A stretch of 64,000 nt of DNA from Actinocorallia populi (GCF_002995495.1 NZ_PVZV01000008.1:124001-188000); one strand, 5' to 3'. Positions 51,076 through 60,472 are shown, numbered from the stretch's first letter. The notes: generated from the letters alone by a model not told the origin. Program-made: numbers and translations.

Positions 51076-51648
51076 ATGAAAATGACTTCGGGTCGGGCCG
51101 CCGCCCTCGGTGTGGCCCTGCTGCTTCCCCTGATCTCGGGGTGCGGCGTCGTCGGCAGCGGTTCCGGCGACGGCGGGGAGCTGACGGAGTTCACCGTCAG
51201 CAGCCCGGCTTTCAGCGACCTCAAGGACATTCCAGGGCGTTATCAATGCGAGGCCCGCGGGGGTCAGGGCAGGACGCTGCCGCTCCACTGGTCGGGTGTG
51301 CCCGAGTCGAAGGCCTTCGCGATCGTCGTGGACGACCCGGACGCTCGCGGGGGCACTTATATTCACTGGGTGCTCGCGAATCTGGACGGAACCACCGCGG
51401 ACCTCGTGGAGGCGTCTCTGCCGGACCGCGCCGTCCAGGGCCGCAACTCCGCGGGCCAGGCGTCCTACGCCGCACCCTGCCCCCCGGCGGGGGAGCGGCA
51501 CCGGTACCGGTACACCGTCTACGCGCTCAAGGAGCCCGTGCCGGCCGGCCAGGTGGCCGAGCTGAAGGACTCCCTGCCCGCCATCGCCGAGCGAACCGTC
51601 GGGTGGGGGCGGATCACCGGCTATCTGGGGCAGAGCGCCGACTCATGA
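51076..51648 (+). CDS. YbhB/YbcL-family (PEBP/Raf-kinase-inhibitor-like) lipoprotein
   Basis: 190 residues. An N-terminal lipoprotein signal with lipobox LISGC (about residues 19-23) would give membrane attachment outside the cytoplasm. The PEBP domain follows: LPLHWSGVPESKAFAIVVDDPDA, THIHW-like TYIHWVLANLDG, and RHRYRYTVYALKEPV. The conserved D-P-D and H-W ligand-site residues are present. The family binds phospholipid-like anions in eukaryotes; bacterial members are uncharacterised. ATG 51076 is preceded by AGGAG, though at about 10 nt. Confidence 0.82.
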   Translation: MKMTSGRAAALGVALLLPLISGCGVVGSGSGDGGELTEFTVSSPAFSDLKDIPGRYQCEARGGQGRTLPLHWSGVPESKAFAIVVDDPDARGGTYIHWVLANLDGTTADLVEASLPDRAVQGRNSAGQASYAAPCPPAGERHRYRYTVYALKEPVPAGQVAELKDSLPAIAERTVGWGRITGYLGQSADS

Positions 51649-51867
51649 GAGTCGGCGTATCCGTGGCAGAGACAGCGGGGATCGTGTGATGGTAGATGCT
51701 CACGAAGGGTGTGGCGAGGGCTATAACGGGCAGTTCGCCTTCCCGGGGGTCTCGTCGAGCACGTGGATGGGGAGCGGGACGCCCGGCGCGCACCGGACGA
51801 TAATCGGGACAGAGCTTTTCGGAGCGAGGCCGGACCTCCCCGCCCGGCCGAGGCATGGGGTGGAGCA

Positions 51868-53736
51868 ATGATCTTTGCCGTTGTCGGCGGTCTGGTACTG
51901 CTGGTCGGCCTCATCGTGGTGCTCGTCGTGATGGGAATGCGCGAGGGCCGCCATCAGGACGACGAAGACTGGATGAGCGAGGAGTCGGAACCGAAGGGCC
52001 GGCGTCCGGGCGAACCGGACGAGGAGGGCGCCGCCGACCGCAGGGTCGCCGGAGGCCCGCTGTCCGCGCCCACCTCGGCCGAGCCCCGGCGCGCCAAGGG
52101 CAAGTCCGACCGGATGGGCGACGACGACTACTGGGCGACGATCACCTTCGACAAGCCCAAGTTCCCCTGGCAGCAGGAGGGCGCCCAGGGAGCCGAGCAG
52201 CCCCCTGCCTCCGACCCCCTGAACGGCGCCGAACCCGAGCCGGCCGCCGCGGGCCAGGACGGCTACGACCAGTACCAGGCCGACGGCTACAACGACCAGG
52301 GCTACGGCGACCAGCAGGGCTACAACGACCAGTACGCGGCCGACCAGCAGGGGTACGCCGACCAGTACGCGGGCGACCAGCAGGGCTACGGCGACCAGCA
52401 GTACGCGGCCGATCAGCAGGGCTACGCCGACCAGCAGGGGTACGCCGATCAGCAGGGCTACGCCGACCAGCAGGGCTACGGCGACCAGTACGGCGAGGAC
52501 CAGTACGCCCGCGGCCAGTACGCCGACGACTCCCAGTACGGCGACGACTACTACGCCGGCCAGGGCGACCCGCAGGCGCCCGGCGGCTACGAGCAGGAGC
52601 CCGCGGCGCGGTCCTGGCGGGCCGACGAGCCGCTGACGAGGTTCGACCAGCCGGCGGTCCGAGACTTCGACCCGCCCTACGAGCAGCAGCCCGCGGCCTA
52701 CGACCAGCCGGCCGCCTACGACCCGCCCGCGTTCGACCAGCCCGCCGTCTACGACCAGCCCGCCTACGAACCGCCGCGCCCGTCGGCCCCGCCCCAGCCC
52801 GACCCGCTGGGCCTGCCGGACCCGTTCGCCCGGCCCGCGGCCCGCGCCGACAACCGCGACCCGGAGGCCACGCAGGCCTACCAGGTCGGCGGCACGGGCC
52901 TGGGCGGCCCGCTGGGCGGAGCGCCCCTGGGCTCGGGCCCGCTGGGCACCGGCCCGCAGAGCACCGGCTCCAGCCCGCTGAACACGGGTCCGCTCGGCGG
53001 TCCGCTCAGCACCGGCCCGCAGAGCGCGGGCCCGCTCGGCACCGGTCCGCAGAGCACCGGCCCCCTGGGGACGGGCCCGCTCGGCGGAGCCCCGCTGAAC
53101 CCCTCGTCCACCGGGCCGTCGGCTCCGCTGACCCCGCCGCTGGGCGGCGTCCCGTCCTACGGCGGGCAGCCCGAGCCGCAGCCGTCGCCCGGCGACACCG
53201 GCGACACCCGCCTGCCGACCGTCGACGAACTGCTCCAGCGCATCCAGGCCGACCGGCGGCAGACCGGCGACGGCGCCTCGCCGTCGTCCTACGGCGGCCC
53301 GACCCCGCTGAGCGACCCGCTCAACGACCCGCTGCACCCGGCGGACGGGGACTACGGTTCCGGTTGGCAGTCCTCCTCTTCCCCCCGCTACGACGATTCC
53401 TCCAGCGGCTCCTACGGTTCGTCCTACGGCACGGAGCAGGGCTACCCCACGACCCCCGCCTACGGCGGCGAGAACACCCCCCGCTACGACGACCCGCTGA
53501 GCGGCGGGTACGGCCAGCAGGGCTCCTCCTCCTACGGCGGCTCCCCCCAGCAGGGCCAGGGAACGGGCGAGACGGGCCGCTACGGGGACTTCAGCGGCAC
53601 CACCTACCCCGGTGACCAGAACCCCCCCTACGGCGCCCCCACGGGAGACCAGCAGTCCTACGGGAGCCAGCACGGCGAGCAGCCGGGCCAGCGCTCTACC
53701 GAGGAATGGGACAGTTATCGGGATTACCGCCACTGA
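51868..53736 (+). CDS. Single-pass membrane protein with Tyr/Gln/Asp and Gly/Ser repeat tail
   Basis: 622 residues. One N-terminal membrane helix (2-22, IFAVVGGLVLLVGLIVVLVVM) is followed by a short conserved part (GDDDYWATITFDKPKFPWQ, about 90-110), then low complexity to the end. The low-complexity part comprises DQQGYAD/DQQGYGD heptads (about 130-225), a Pro/Tyr/Asp stretch (YDQPAAYDPPAFDQP), LGTGPQSTGP repeats (about 350-410) and an SYG-rich tail. The heptads are tandem at the DNA level (52255-52510). Similar anchored, Tyr/Gln-rich proteins in actinomycetes are uncharacterised. GGAG lies only 2 nt before the ATG. Prion-like composition suggests condensate or scaffold behaviour, an inference. 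Confidence 0.65.
   Translation: MIFAVVGGLVLLVGLIVVLVVMGMREGRHQDDEDWMSEESEPKGRRPGEPDEEGAADRRVAGGPLSAPTSAEPRRAKGKSDRMGDDDYWATITFDKPKFPWQQEGAQGAEQPPASDPLNGAEPEPAAAGQDGYDQYQADGYNDQGYGDQQGYNDQYAADQQGYADQYAGDQQGYGDQQYAADQQGYADQQGYADQQGYADQQGYGDQYGEDQYARGQYADDSQYGDDYYAGQGDPQAPGGYEQEPAARSWRADEPLTRFDQPAVRDFDPPYEQQPAAYDQPAAYDPPAFDQPAVYDQPAYEPPRPSAPPQPDPLGLPDPFARPAARADNRDPEATQAYQVGGTGLGGPLGGAPLGSGPLGTGPQSTGSSPLNTGPLGGPLSTGPQSAGPLGTGPQSTGPLGTGPLGGAPLNPSSTGPSAPLTPPLGGVPSYGGQPEPQPSPGDTGDTRLPTVDELLQRIQADRRQTGDGASPSSYGGPTPLSDPLNDPLHPADGDYGSGWQSSSSPRYDDSSSGSYGSSYGTEQGYPTTPAYGGENTPRYDDPLSGGYGQQGSSSYGGSPQQGQGTGETGRYGDFSGTTYPGDQNPPYGAPTGDQQSYGSQHGEQPGQRSTEEWDSYRDYRH
52255..52510 (+). repeat. Tandem 21-bp coding repeats (DQQGYAD units)
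   Basis: Repeated GACCAGCAGGGCTACGCC-type codons give about ten DQQGYAD/G units, with third-base variation only at a few positions. Copy number is likely to vary between strains. Confidence 0.75.
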
Positions 53737-53778
53737 TTTGACCCCCGATGACCCTCCGACTGTGATTCGATACGGAGT

Positions 53779-56055
53779 GTGACGCTCGAATCGCAGTCAG
53801 CAGTGAAACGTTTTCTCGCGCCCGGGCGGGACGTACCCGCCTCGTTCGTGGTGTTCCTGGTGGCGATGCCGCTGTCGCTCGGCATCGCGGTGGCCTCGGG
53901 GGCCCCGGTGGAGGCCGGGCTGATCGCCGCGATCGTCGGAGGCGTCGTGGTGGGGCTGCTCGGCGGCTCGCCGCTGCAGGTCAGCGGTCCCGCCGCCGGC
54001 CTCACCGTGATCGTGGCCTCGATGATCGAGACCTACGGCTGGCGGGCCACCTGCGCCATCACCATGTGCGGCGGGCTCCTGCAGATCGCGCTGGGCGCCT
54101 GCCGGGTGGCGCGCACGGCGCTGGCGGTGTCCCCGGCGGTGGTGCACGGCATGCTGGCGGGGGTCGGCGTGGTGCTCATCCTGTCCCAGCTGCACGTCGT
54201 CATGGGCGGCAGCCCGCAGCACTCGGCCCTGGCCAACCTCGTGGAGCTGCCCCAGCAGATCCTGACCCAGCACTCCCTGGCGGTCAGCCTGGGGGTGCTG
54301 ACCATCGCGGTGCTGCTGGTCTGGGAGCGCACACCGTGGCGGCGGGTGCCGGCCCCGCTGGTGGCGGTGTCCGCGGCGACGGGGGTCGCCTGGTTCGGCG
54401 GCTTCGACGTGCCGCGCGTGGACCTGCCGTCCAGCCTGCTGGTGCACTGGGGCCCGCCCTCGGTCCCGGACGCGGCGCTGCCCGACCTGGTGGGCGCGGT
54501 CGTGGCGATAGCGCTGGTCGCCGGGGTGGAGTCCCTGCTGTGCAGTGTCGCCATCGACCGGATGCGGCCGGTGGGCGTGCCGCGCAGCGACCTGGACCGC
54601 GAGCTGGTCGGCCAGGGCGCGGGCAACTTCGTCTCGGGCCTGCTGGGCGGCCTGCCGGTCGCCGGGGTGATCGTGCGCAGCACCACGAACGTGCGGGCGG
54701 GCGCGCTGACCCGCGGCTCCACGGTGCTGCACGGCGTCTGGGTGCTGGTGCTGGCCCTGGCCTGCGGGGCGGTGCTGGAGCAGATCCCGCTGGCGGCGCT
54801 GGCGGCCCTGCTGGTGACGCTGGGCCTGCGGATGATCGACCGGGCGCATCTGCGCGGCCTGCGCCCGCACCGGGAGTCCCTGATCTACTGGGTGACGATG
54901 GGCGGCGTGGTCGTCCTGGGCCTGGGCGAGGGGGTGCTGGTCGGCATCGGGCTGGCCGCGTGCCTGGCGCTGCGGCGGCTCACCCGGGTGGCGGTGCGCA
55001 CCGAGCAGCGGGACGGCCGGTGGCACGTGGTGGTCGAGGGGTCCCTGACGTTCCTGGGCGTGCCCCGGCTCACCGCCGCGCTCACCCGGATCCCGCCGGG
55101 CGCCCCGGTCGATCTCGACCTCGATGTTGACTTCATGGACAACGCGGCGTTCGACGCCATCCATACCTGGCGCGTTTCCCACGAACGCCTTGGCGGTAGA
55201 GTCGACATCGATGAGATCCACGAATCCTGGTATGAGAGCGCGATGACCGGAGAAAGCTCCCCGCCTCCGCGTAAATCCGCGGGGTCCCCCCGCTGGTGGG
55301 CGCCGTGGGCGAACCGTGACAGGCGCCAGCTCGAGCCGCTCGAGCAGGCAAGTCCCCGAGAGATCCTGCTGGCAGGGGTACGCGAGTACCACGGAAGCAC
55401 CGCTCGGCTGGTCCGGCCGATCATGGCGGAGCTGTCCATGGCGCAGACCCCCGACCATTTGTTCATCACCTGTGTCGATTCACGAGTGGTGCCCAACCTC
55501 ATCACGGCCAGCGGCCCTGGTGACCTCTTCATCACGCGAAACGTCGGCAATCTCGTTCCCCGCCACGGCGCGCGTGTTCCCGACGATTCGGTGATGGCGT
55601 CCGTGGAATACGCGACGTCGGTCCTGGACATCAAGACGATCACCGTCTGCGGCCATTCCCAGTGCGGCGCCATGGCCGGCGTGCTGGGCGGCGGCACCGA
55701 GATCGAGCACCTGCCCCAGCTGTCGAACTGGCTCAAGCACGCCAACCACAGCCTCGACCGGTTCCTGCACGAGCCGGGCCCCGAGGACGCGCGCACACCG
55801 CTGGCCCGGCTCTGCCAGGTCAACGTCATGCAGCAGCTGGACAACCTGCTCACCTACCCCTGGCTGAAGCGCCGGGTGGAGCTGGGCGAGGTGGAGCTCG
55901 TCGGCATGTACCTGGACCTGGAGACCGCCAAGGTCCACATCCTCGACCCCGAGCAGGGCAAGTTCCTGTCCGTACCCGACTCGGTCGCGCCCTCGGACGA
56001 GAGGGCCCCGCGCAGGGGAGACGCCTCGCGCGGAACGACCTCGTCTCCCGCCTGA
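53779..56055 (+). CDS. SulP-family anion transporter fused to beta-carbonic anhydrase
   Basis: 758 residues. A SulP (SLC26-like) transporter with about 10-12 helices fills residues 15-400 (signature segments FVVFLVAMPLSLGIAVASG and GGSPLQVSGPAAGLTVIVA). A STAS-like domain (about 410-480, ending near DIDEIHESWYESA) follows, then a basic linker. A complete beta-class carbonic anhydrase (about 535-740) has zinc ligands in CVDSRV and CGHSQCG. It would import bicarbonate (or sulphate) and interconvert it with CO2. The GTG start is the only start before helix 1. RuBisCO and PRK are in the same window, so it could feed the Calvin cycle. Confidence 0.9.
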   Translation: MTLESQSAVKRFLAPGRDVPASFVVFLVAMPLSLGIAVASGAPVEAGLIAAIVGGVVVGLLGGSPLQVSGPAAGLTVIVASMIETYGWRATCAITMCGGLLQIALGACRVARTALAVSPAVVHGMLAGVGVVLILSQLHVVMGGSPQHSALANLVELPQQILTQHSLAVSLGVLTIAVLLVWERTPWRRVPAPLVAVSAATGVAWFGGFDVPRVDLPSSLLVHWGPPSVPDAALPDLVGAVVAIALVAGVESLLCSVAIDRMRPVGVPRSDLDRELVGQGAGNFVSGLLGGLPVAGVIVRSTTNVRAGALTRGSTVLHGVWVLVLALACGAVLEQIPLAALAALLVTLGLRMIDRAHLRGLRPHRESLIYWVTMGGVVVLGLGEGVLVGIGLAACLALRRLTRVAVRTEQRDGRWHVVVEGSLTFLGVPRLTAALTRIPPGAPVDLDLDVDFMDNAAFDAIHTWRVSHERLGGRVDIDEIHESWYESAMTGESSPPPRKSAGSPRWWAPWANRDRRQLEPLEQASPREILLAGVREYHGSTARLVRPIMAELSMAQTPDHLFITCVDSRVVPNLITASGPGDLFITRNVGNLVPRHGARVPDDSVMASVEYATSVLDIKTITVCGHSQCGAMAGVLGGGTEIEHLPQLSNWLKHANHSLDRFLHEPGPEDARTPLARLCQVNVMQQLDNLLTYPWLKRRVELGEVELVGMYLDLETAKVHILDPEQGKFLSVPDSVAPSDERAPRRGDASRGTTSSPA

Positions 56056-56104
56056 CCGAAAGGTTCCCCGACAAGGGGGCCCCGAAAGGCCGAAGACCAC
56101 GGCA

Positions 56105-56135
56105 GGGGCCGTCCGGTACAGCACCGGGCGGCCCC
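56105..56135 (+). terminator. Terminator-like hairpin after the SulP-CA gene
   Basis: GGGGCCG (56105-56111) and CGGCCCC (56129-56135) with an inner CCGGT/ACCGG pairing; about 50 nt after the stop. Confidence 0.55.
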
Positions 56136-56402
56136 TCGCCGTCGGTGCCACCCGAACGGAGACTCACGCGGAATCGGGGCCGCGAGCAGATCCGGGCCTG
56201 CGGGCGGGCTCTCCTCGCCGAAGAGCTCGGCCCACCGGAGGCATGGTCCACCGGAGGGAGGGCACGGCCCGCCGGAGGACTCGATCCACCAGGAGGCTTC
56301 GTCCGTCCGGGGGTCCGGACCGTCGGAGGCCGGTTCGCCGGAGGGCTCGGGCCGCGGGGGCTCGGTTCGCCCGAGGGCCGGGTTCGCCGGGGCCCGCCGG
56401 GC
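56136..56402. repeat. Intergenic run of degenerate CCGGAGG repeats
   Basis: At least ten variants of RCCGGAGG spaced 15-20 bp apart between about 56230 and 56418 (clear ones at 56234, 56251, 56273, 56338, 56411). The last reaches into the 3' end of the PH-domain gene. Third degenerate array of the window; no gene supported. Confidence 0.6.
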
Positions 56403-57887
56403 TCAGCTCGCCGGAGGTTCGCGGGGATCTGCCGGTGGTTTCGGGGGAGTTGCCAGGAACGGTGTGATCCAGTCGGGTTCGACGCAGGAGGCGAGGCGCA
56501 GCGCGTCCTCCTCGGACAGGTCGAGGGCGTCGTAGGCGCCCTCGCCCGCGCCGACCGCGACGGTCAGGGTGACCAGGTCGCGGCGGCGCTGGAAGAGGGA
56601 CTGGCGGAACCGCCAGCCCACGACGGCGCGGTGCTCGATGATCTGCTGGTTGCGCACGAGGGAGCCCGAGCGCACCGACAGCAGGCCGCCGCCCGAGGCG
56701 TGGCCGAGCTGGGCGTAGCGGTCCAGGGCGAGCGGGACGGCGGCGACGGTGGCCACGGCCGCCACGATCGCCAGCCACAGCGGCCCGCTGGCGACCGCCA
56801 GGACGGAGACCGCCAGCGGGGGCAGGACCGCGCGGACGAGCCTGCGGGTCAGCGCCGCCCTCGGATGGCCGGTCAACGGCTCCTTGAACTTGCCGACGAC
56901 CTCTTCCGCCACGTGCAGGACGGTCTCCCTTGGCGCGGTCGGCAGCAGGCGCCCGCGGTGCTCCGCGTCGCCGAGGCCGGTGACGAGCGCCGTCAGGCGT
57001 GCCACGTTCTTGCGGCGTTCCAGGGGGTTGTCGCGCAGTTCGACGCCGCGGACACGGCGCCGCTCCAGGGTCACGCTGCGCCGCGACACCAGGCCGCGCT
57101 CGGCCGCCAGCGCGCCCTTGTCGTCCTCCCCGGGCACGGCGCGCAGGGTGAAGTCCCAGTTGAACCAGGTGAAGACCAGGACGGACGCGACGGGCATCAC
57201 CAGCGCCAGCAGCAGGAGTGCGAGCACCCCCAGGATCGGGGGCAGGCCCACGACCGTGTCGCCCAGGTGGGAGAGCGTGCCCTCGGAGACCAGGCCGAAC
57301 TCGTTGTTGAGGTTGTAGAGGGTGCCCAGGAGGCTGCCGATCAGCGCGAACGGCGTCAGCAGGTAGGCGCCGCTGAGCGGGGCGTACCGGTACCAGGAGA
57401 GGTCGGCGCGGGCGATGACGTGCTCCCGCGACGGTTCCTCCCGGCGCCCCAGCAGCAGTTCCCGCAGCCGTTCCGCCTCCCGCCGGGACACCGCGTTCAG
57501 GACGCCCTCGTCGCCGTCCGACGCCGCGTCGATGCGCAGGACCGCGAGGCCGAGCAGCCGGTGCAGGAAACCGGCGGTGATGTCGACGCCCCGGACGCGT
57601 TCGAGGGGGATCGTCTTGACCGACCTGCCGATGAGCTGGTGGCGCAGCACGATCCGGTCGTCGGTGACGGCGTAGGTGAACGTCCACCAGCGGACCACCT
57701 GGTGGACCAGCCCGAAGCCCAGGGCGGCCATCGCGAAGTAGAGCCCCGCTCCGCCCTCGCTGACGAGCAGGGCGGTCACGGCCACCGCGAGCAGCGCGAG
57801 CGTCTCGCGGACCGCCCCGACGATCCAGGTGAGGGGGCTGAGCCTGCGGGGCGCTCCTTCGGGGAGGGGCCGCTCGCCGCCGCTCAT
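56403..57887 (-). CDS. PH-domain (bPH2, YdbT-like) membrane protein
   Basis: 494 residues. Several membrane helices are split by at least three bacterial PH-like domains, each starting with a segment like DDRIVLRHQLIGRSVKTIPLERVRGVDIT. The second copy is near 265-315 (GLVSRRSVTLERRRVRGVELRDNPLERRKN), the third at about 415-470. In Bacillus, ydbS-ydbT pairs like this protect against membrane-active peptides. It is translated from an ATG overlapping the stop of the upstream PH gene (ATGA), making a two-gene operon. Confidence 0.88.
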   Translation of the reverse strand: MSGGERPLPEGAPRRLSPLTWIVGAVRETLALLAVAVTALLVSEGGAGLYFAMAALGFGLVHQVVRWWTFTYAVTDDRIVLRHQLIGRSVKTIPLERVRGVDITAGFLHRLLGLAVLRIDAASDGDEGVLNAVSRREAERLRELLLGRREEPSREHVIARADLSWYRYAPLSGAYLLTPFALIGSLLGTLYNLNNEFGLVSEGTLSHLGDTVVGLPPILGVLALLLLALVMPVASVLVFTWFNWDFTLRAVPGEDDKGALAAERGLVSRRSVTLERRRVRGVELRDNPLERRKNVARLTALVTGLGDAEHRGRLLPTAPRETVLHVAEEVVGKFKEPLTGHPRAALTRRLVRAVLPPLAVSVLAVASGPLWLAIVAAVATVAAVPLALDRYAQLGHASGGGLLSVRSGSLVRNQQIIEHRAVVGWRFRQSLFQRRRDLVTLTVAVGAGEGAYDALDLSEEDALRLASCVEPDWITPFLATPPKPPADPREPPAS

Positions 57888-58375
57888 GTCGCGTCGTCGC
57901 GCAGCGCGTGGGCGCGGTGCGCCAGTTCGGAGGCGAGGGAGGTGGCGGTCGGCAGCGGCAGGCCGACGAGCTCCGAGGAGCCCTCGTGCGAGGCGGTGCT
58001 GATCCGCAGGGTGGCCAGGCGGAGCAGGCGCTCCAGCCAGTTCTGCTGGGCGTCGACCGTCTGGATGCGGCTGACGGGCACCAGCAGCCACTGCCGCTGC
58101 AGCGCGCCGATCCGCAGGTAGACCACGTCGGAGCTGATCTCCCAGCGGTGGACCCGGTAGCGCCAGTACGGGACGGTCAGCACGGACAGCGCCGTCACCG
58201 CGACCACCAGCCAGGGCAGCCACGGCAACCGCCAGGCCCAGTCCGCCCTGGCGGCCCAGCCGCTCAGCGCGAAGGCGCAGCCGGTCAGCACCGCGCCGCC
58301 GAGCAGCAGCTCGACCGCCCATTTGGCCATCGCGCGGGCCGACACCCGGTGCGCGGGAGGCCTCAACCGCGAGTT
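57884..58375 (-). CDS. PH-domain (bPH2, YdbS-like) membrane protein
   Basis: 163 residues. Two membrane helices (about 20-35 and 45-60) precede a single bPH2 domain with RYRVHRWEISSDVVYLRIGALQRQWLLVPVSRIQTVDAQQ, then a helical tail. Partner of the longer YdbT-like protein; the ATGA overlap indicates coupled translation. GTG 58375 (AGGG 7 nt upstream) is preferred over GTG 58387. The neighbouring divergent gene is a DrrA-type ATPase. Confidence 0.85.
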   Translation of the reverse strand, partial: NSRLRPPAHRVSARAMAKWAVELLLGGAVLTGCAFALSGWAARADWAWRLPWLPWLVVAVTALSVLTVPYWRYRVHRWEISSDVVYLRIGALQRQWLLVPVSRIQTVDAQQNWLERLLRLATLRISTASHEGSSELVGLPLPTATSLASELAHRAHALRDDAT

Positions 58376-58641
58376 CACACAGATCACCCTATGCGGCCGG
58401 AGGCGTGGTCCTCCGGAATGTCAGACCCTCCGCGTACCGTTCGTGTTGTGGCCGGGATCACTGCGGCCGCGCGCGAAGACAGGCATGGATCCACGTACGA
58501 GTCACGCACGAACGTCCCGGCGGGGGGCGGCGGGACGCCGGGGCGCCGCGGAAAACCGGTGGCTCCGGCGGGGCCGCCGTCCTACCGTGTCCAGGTCGGG
58601 CACGCCGCCGCAGGAGACCACAGATCGAGGAGATCAACCGA

Positions 58642-59619
58642 ATGACGTACGCCATCCGGGCCGAGGGCCTGGTGAAGCGCTTCGGTGAGACCCGCGCGCT
58701 GGACGGGGTGAGCCTCGCGGTGCCGCCCGGGCGCGTCCTGGGCGTGCTGGGGCCCAACGGAGCGGGCAAGACCACGACGGTCCGGGTGCTGGCCACCCTG
58801 ATCCGGCCGGACGCCGGCACCGCCGAGGTGGGCGGCCACGACGTGGTCAGGGAGGGCCACCGGGTACGCCGGCTCATCGGGCTCACCGGCCAGTACGCCG
58901 GCGTCGACGAGATGCTCACCGGCACCGAGAACCTCATGCTCATCGGCCGCCTGCTGGGCCTGAGCCGGGCCGGGGCCAGGGCCCGCGCCGCCGAGCTGCT
59001 GCGGCGGTTCGAGTTGTGGGACGCCCGCGACAGGGCGGCCAAGACGTTCTCCGGCGGCATGCGGCGCCGGCTGGACCTCGCGGCCTCGCTGGTGGGCCAC
59101 CCGTCCATCCTCTACCTGGACGAGCCGACCACCGGCCTGGACCCGCGCAGCCGCAACGGCCTGTGGGACATGGTCCGCGGGCTCGCCGAGGACGGCGTCA
59201 CCGTCCTGCTCACCACCCAGTACCTGGAGGAGGCCGACCAGCTCGCCGACGAGATCGTGGTCATCGACCACGGGCGGGTGATCGCCGAGGGCACCTCCGA
59301 CCAGCTCAAGGCGCAGACCGGCGGGCAGGTGCTGGAGCTGCGCCCGGTGCACGAGGCGGAGGTGGACAAGGCGGCGCTGGTCGTCGCCGAACTGCTGGGC
59401 TCGGCCCCCGAGGTGAACCAGGGCCTGCTGACCGTGCCGGTGGGCGACTCCCGGGCGATGCCCGCGGTGGTGCGCGCGCTGGACGACGCCGGGGTGGCGG
59501 TGGGCGAGCTGTCCCTGCGCAAGGCCAGCCTCGACGAGGTGTTCTTCGCCCTCACCGGGAACAGGGAGCGGACCGGTTCCCCGGCCGCGGACGAGGGAAG
59601 GGAAGAGGCCTCCGTATGA
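58642..59619 (+). CDS. DrrA-type ABC transporter ATP-binding protein
   Basis: 325 residues. Walker A GPNGAGKTTT, LTGQYAGVDEMLTGTENL (Q-loop region characteristic of the daunorubicin-resistance DrrA group), signature FSGGMRRRLDL, Walker B ILYLDEPTTGLDP and switch region LLTTQYLEEADQL are present. The switch His is replaced by Gln, as usual in DrrA proteins. The C-terminal DrrA regulatory domain is complete. It pairs with a DrrB-type permease through an ATGA overlap. Substrate unknown; hydrophobic drugs or glycolipids are typical. Confidence 0.92.
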   Translation: MTYAIRAEGLVKRFGETRALDGVSLAVPPGRVLGVLGPNGAGKTTTVRVLATLIRPDAGTAEVGGHDVVREGHRVRRLIGLTGQYAGVDEMLTGTENLMLIGRLLGLSRAGARARAAELLRRFELWDARDRAAKTFSGGMRRRLDLAASLVGHPSILYLDEPTTGLDPRSRNGLWDMVRGLAEDGVTVLLTTQYLEEADQLADEIVVIDHGRVIAEGTSDQLKAQTGGQVLELRPVHEAEVDKAALVVAELLGSAPEVNQGLLTVPVGDSRAMPAVVRALDDAGVAVGELSLRKASLDEVFFALTGNRERTGSPAADEGREEASV

Positions 59620-60434
59620 CCGCGACGATCCCGGCCGCCCAGGCGGCAGTCCTTCCGCGGAAGGTCACACCGGTCACCGCTCTGCGCAACGTGCTGACCC
59701 TGGCCTGGCGCGGGCTGGTGCAGATCAAGCACAACCCGATGGAGCTGGTGGACCTCAGCATCCAGCCCATCATGTTCGTGCTGCTGTTCTCCTACGTGTT
59801 CGGCCCGTCGATCTCCGGCAGCGTCGCGGCCTACCTGCCGGTCGTCATTCCCGGCATCATCGCGCAGAACGCGCTGTTCGCCTCGATGAGCACCGGGCTC
59901 GGGCTCAACGTCGACATCACCAAGGGCGTCTTCGACAGGTTCCGCAGCCTGCCGATCGCCCGGACCGCCCCGCTGCTCGGCCGGATCCTCGCGGACGTGG
60001 TGAAGCAGGCCTGGTCGATGCTGGTGGTCCTGGTGGTCGGCGTCGTCATCGGCTTCCGGATCGAGACGGGCGTGCTGGGCGTGCTGGGCGCCTTCCTCCT
60101 GCTCCTGGCCTTCACCCTGATGTTCGCCTGGATCACGGTGCTGGTCGGCCTGACGGCCAGTGACGCGGAGAAGGTCCAGGTCTTCGGCTTCACCGCGATC
60201 TTCCCGCTGACCTTCCTCAGCAACGCCTTCGTGGTGCCGGCCGAGGGCACTCCCGGCTGGCTGAAGACCTTCATGACCGACATCAACCCGGTCTCCCAGC
60301 TCACGACGGCCCTGCGCGGCCTCCTGGTGGGCGGTCCCGTCCTCCAGCACGCCCTGATCACCCTCGCCTGGGCCGCCGTCATGGCGGCGGTCTTCATCCC
60401 GCTGTGCCTTCGCGCCTTCCGCCGCCGGACCTGA
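59616..60434 (+). CDS. DrrB-type ABC-2 permease
   Basis: 272 residues with six membrane helices and the DrrB/ABC-2 signature FRSLPIARTAPLLGRILADVVKQ after helix 3, and NAFVVPAEGTPGWLKTFMTDINPVSQ before the last helix. ATG overlaps the DrrA TGA. Expected to form a homodimeric export channel with the DrrA ATPase. Confidence 0.92.
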   Translation: MTATIPAAQAAVLPRKVTPVTALRNVLTLAWRGLVQIKHNPMELVDLSIQPIMFVLLFSYVFGPSISGSVAAYLPVVIPGIIAQNALFASMSTGLGLNVDITKGVFDRFRSLPIARTAPLLGRILADVVKQAWSMLVVLVVGVVIGFRIETGVLGVLGAFLLLLAFTLMFAWITVLVGLTASDAEKVQVFGFTAIFPLTFLSNAFVVPAEGTPGWLKTFMTDINPVSQLTTALRGLLVGGPVLQHALITLAWAAVMAAVFIPLCLRAFRRRT

Positions 60435-60445
60435 GTCCGCCCACC

Positions 60446-60472
60446 GAAGCCCCGGCTCCGTGCCGGGGCTTC
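60446..60472 (+). terminator. Terminator after the drrB-like gene
   Basis: GAAGCCCCGGC (60446-60456), TCCGT, GCCGGGGCTTC (60462-60472): perfect 11-bp stem, 12 nt after the stop. Confidence 0.85.
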
